A DNA stretch of 7,041 bases, taken from Treponema sp. (lineage in GTDB: Bacteria > Spirochaetota > Spirochaetia > Treponematales > Breznakiellaceae). Of the stretch, positions 6,015 through 7,041 are shown one piece after another (position 1 is the first letter of the stretch; each line of letters begins with the position of its first letter). The notes under the pieces were generated by a model. The model had not been told where the DNA came from, made no database searches, and saw only the letters and a list, made by a program, of their open reading frames with translations. A program made the position numbers and the translations under genes. The stretch lies in the NCBI GenBank assembly GCA_031254795.1, contig JAIRTS010000112.1, positions 1 to 7,041 of the forward strand, written 5' to 3'.

Positions 6015-6170
6015 ATGATCAGCGCCAGCGCCATATTAAACGATCTGCGGACGGCCCTGCGCGACGAGTTCCGCCGGAGAATGGCCGAACCGGACGCGGA
6101 ACCGGTCTGGAAGCTGCTCTCCACAGTTATCCCGTCCAGCGCCAAAAGCAACACCTGCAGGCTGCCATGA
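6015..6170 (+). pseudogene. N-terminal fragment of Mu-like major head protein gpT
   Basis: A 51-residue reading frame with a strong ribosome site, AAGGAGG (6001-6007), seven bases before the ATG. It resembles the start of the Mu-like phage major capsid protein gpT, which assembles the head: a helix ILNDLRTALRDEF after MISASA, then the characteristic VIPSSAKSNT, where intact proteins read V-P/N-SST--NTYGWLG (from memory of Mu gpT). The next residues, CRLP, and then a stop break off where the family motif should continue. The frame is open further left to an ATG at 5898, but that part (rich in G, P and A) is not gpT-like. About 250 residues of the usual about 300 are missing from this piece; some reappear in the adjoining fragment. 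The assignment rests on motif memory, not a search. Confidence 0.65.
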
Positions 6171-6373
6171 GCCTGCCGCGCCTTTTCGGGAGCCTCAAGC
6201 CCCTTGTCAGCCGGAAACGAAGCGAAGCCGAATTTGAGGAAATCACTGGCGCGAAGAACGACCGGGTGTTCATGCGGGACACGTATTTCTGTGGCATCCG
6301 GTATCGGGGCGGCTCCGGCCTGTGGCGGCAGGCGGCCGGTTCCAAGGCGGCGGCTTCCCCGGCTATGGGCTGA
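6167..6373 (+). pseudogene. Internal or C-terminal fragment of Mu-like gpT, out of frame with the N-terminal piece
   Basis: Its ATG overlaps the stop of the preceding fragment (ATGA at 6167-6170). After a few unplaced residues it reads LKPLVSRKRSEAEFEEIT and NDRVFMRDTYFCGIRYRGG, then SGLWRQAAGSKAA. This follows the gpT pattern KP-[IL]-x-Q-x-R, then DxVFM-x-x-x-[FY]-x-[FY]-G-x-x-x-R, then G-[FY]-G-[FL]-W-Q-x-A (from memory). The usual about 130 or more residues between the two pieces are absent, so an internal deletion joined two parts in different frames, with the junction near 6150-6190. The overlap looks like translational coupling but is more likely chance. A functional capsid protein is not possible from either part. 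Confidence 0.6.
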
Positions 6374-6436
6374 ATGACCAGGCCGCGCGCCGGGGAGGGC
6401 GGCTCGATCCGGGCCGACGCGGAAGCCCCGACATAG
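6374..6436 (+). pseudogene. Short broken ORF after the gpT remnant
   Basis: An ATG directly abuts the gpT stop (TGA then ATG at 6371-6376) and gives 20 residues, MTRPRAGEGGSIRADAEAPT, before TAG at 6434. The same frame then continues open as AWPGKLTGAMSEERRGFG to a TAA at 6490. Both halves look protein-like, so this may be one short phage gene interrupted by a stop, or decayed gpT sequence. I cannot name it. Confidence 0.25.
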
Positions 6437-6529
6437 GCTTGGCCAGGGAAGCTGACCGGGGCTATGTCAGAGGAGCGGCGCGGGTTTGGTTAAGGGGGGC
6501 GTTCGCGCAGTCCGCGAGTCGCAACATTT

Positions 6530-6719
6530 GCCACCGCTCCGCCGCGACGCCTGCAATCGTCAGCGCGGGCGCGGACGCGCCGAAGCGCTCCATGCAAGAC
6601 CGCCCCGCCCCGGATCGCCTCGCTCTACAGGCTCGCAATGACGACTGGGCGGACGACTCGCGGCCCTCTGTCGGCGGCCCCGTTGCCCATTCACTCGCCA
6701 CCGCTTTGCCGCGACACCT
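6530..6719 (+). repeat. Imperfect direct repeat of 23 bases, two copies
   Basis: The copies at 6530-6552 and 6697-6719 both start GCCACCGCT and continue GCCGCGAC-CCT, agreeing at 20 of 23 positions. Both follow an AT-richer lead (CAACATTT and CATTCACTC). They frame a GC-rich non-coding stretch. An ORF at 6322-6759 crosses both but looks like translated repeat. Similar pieces probably occur elsewhere in this genome, which cannot be tested here. Confidence 0.5.
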
Positions 6720-6823
6720 TGAACAGGACAGTTTGAGCGCTTCAAACAGAGCGGTTTGAGCGCCTCAAACAGAGTGGTTTGAAGCCTCCAAACAGGGCGG
6801 TTTGAGCGCCTCGCAATGACGAC
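6632..6823 (-). repeat. CTCGCAATGACGAC dispersed repeat, two copies
   Basis: The 14-base string occurs at 6632-6645 and 6810-6823. Read on the minus strand it is GTCGTCATTGCGAG, the opening of a dispersed intergenic repeat wording (GTCATTGCGAG) that I recall from several unrelated bacterial genomes. The first copy is followed on the minus strand by GAGCGAGGCGATCC, which also fits that wording. The second copy ends the first tandem array. Confidence 0.45.
6731..6813 (+). repeat. Tandem array A: 23-base palindromic units, about 3.6 copies
   Basis: Units start at 6731, 6754, 6777 and 6800 (partial). Each begins GTTTGA and, 11-12 bases in, has TCAAAC or a near match, so every full unit is a small inverted repeat, e.g. 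GTTTGAGCGCTTCAAAC, followed by AGAGCG or similar. The third unit carries changes in both arms (GTTTGAAGCCTCCAAAC). The last unit is cut after GTTTGAGCGCCT and runs into the CTCGCAATGACGAC repeat. There are no non-repetitive spacers, so it is not a CRISPR array. Confidence 0.7.
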
Positions 6824-6862
6824 CGCCCTTTCCCCCTTTGCTCTCTGCTATTTGTTCATTCA

Positions 6863-6954
6863 CTTGACGCCGCTCTGCGTCAACGCTTGACGCCGTACTG
6901 CGTCAACACTTGACGCCGTACCGCGTCAAGCGCTGACGCTGTCCTGTCGCCGCC
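6863..6954 (+). repeat. Tandem array B: 23-base palindromic units, three copies plus a decayed fourth
   Basis: Units start at 6863, 6886 and 6909. Each has TTGACGC and GCGTCAA (the third ends GCGTCAAG) around a six-base centre (CGCTCT, CGTACT, CGTACC), giving a perfect 7-base stem. The arms are identical while the centres vary. A decayed fourth unit follows from about 6932. The period is the same as in array A although the sequence differs. Arrays A and B are about 50 bases apart. Confidence 0.7.
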
Positions 6955-6966
6955 AGGAGCCTGTCG

Positions 6967-7041
6967 CTAGGAGGCTACGGTCAGGAGGCGGTCGAATGTG
7001 GCGGCGCGGGGGGCTTTCAGGGGCTTGCTGCCGCTGCCGCC
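6967..7041 (-). CDS. 3' end of an unidentified minus-strand gene (partial at right edge)
   Basis: The minus strand is open from the edge to a TAG at 6969-6967, giving 24 residues: GGSGSKPLKAPRAATFDRLL then TVAS. Nearly all codons end in G or C, in line with the coding genes of similar GC. It is too short for a family call. A glycine/serine-rich linker followed by an amphipathic end is all that can be seen. It could also be chance in GC-rich DNA. Confidence 0.3.
   Translation of the reverse strand, partial: GGSGSKPLKAPRAATFDRLLTVAS

Noticed and set aside
6322..6759. 145-residue plus-strand ORF after gpT
   Set aside because: It starts inside the gpT fragment in another frame, is rich in R, G and A, and crosses both direct repeats and array A; no domain is visible.
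3538..6931. Shared origin of the eno TTGACGC string and array B units
   Set aside because: The match is only CTTGACGC, short enough to be chance, and the eno dyad uses different arms.
6731..6954. CRISPR array
   Set aside because: Units are directly adjacent with no unique spacers, there are only three to four copies per array, and no cas genes.

Overview
The window looks like a piece of a spirochaete chromosome, most likely a Treponema-type organism with moderate to high GC. This rests on the GroEL sequence, whose N-terminus (residues 2-10, AKQLMFNEE) and overall wording resemble treponemal GroEL as I remember it. It is also consistent with a groEL that has no groES beside it, as in Treponema pallidum. 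No database search was possible, so the genus is an inference.

Layout. Positions 1-124 hold the probable 3' end of a plus-strand gene. Positions about 300-710 hold a small minus-strand gene that is frameshifted, with its own promoter, ribosome site and terminator. Positions 840-1215 are a non-coding block with three copies of a 23-base motif and several hairpins, lying downstream of groEL. groEL (1220-2860, minus) and eno (3663-4964, plus) are intact and divergent. The 802-base gap between them carries palindromes at both promoters and no convincing gene. mazG (5094-5888, minus) converges on eno and ends in a clear intrinsic terminator. From 6015 onward there is the wreck of a Mu-like prophage: two out-of-frame pieces of the major head protein gpT with the middle missing, then a short broken ORF. 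After it comes a repeat-rich stretch with dispersed repeats and two neighbouring tandem arrays, both with a 23-base period and both built of palindromic units. The window ends in the probable 3' end of a minus-strand gene.

How it works together. GroEL (protein folding), enolase (glycolysis) and MazG (NTP pyrophosphohydrolase, nucleotide clean-up) are independent housekeeping functions, each apparently its own transcription unit. The unusual content lies in the spaces between them: hairpin motifs, candidate operators, the phage remnant and the paired palindrome arrays. I do not see a new multi-gene system. The paired 23-base arrays and the 23-base motif downstream of groEL are the best candidates for something undescribed.
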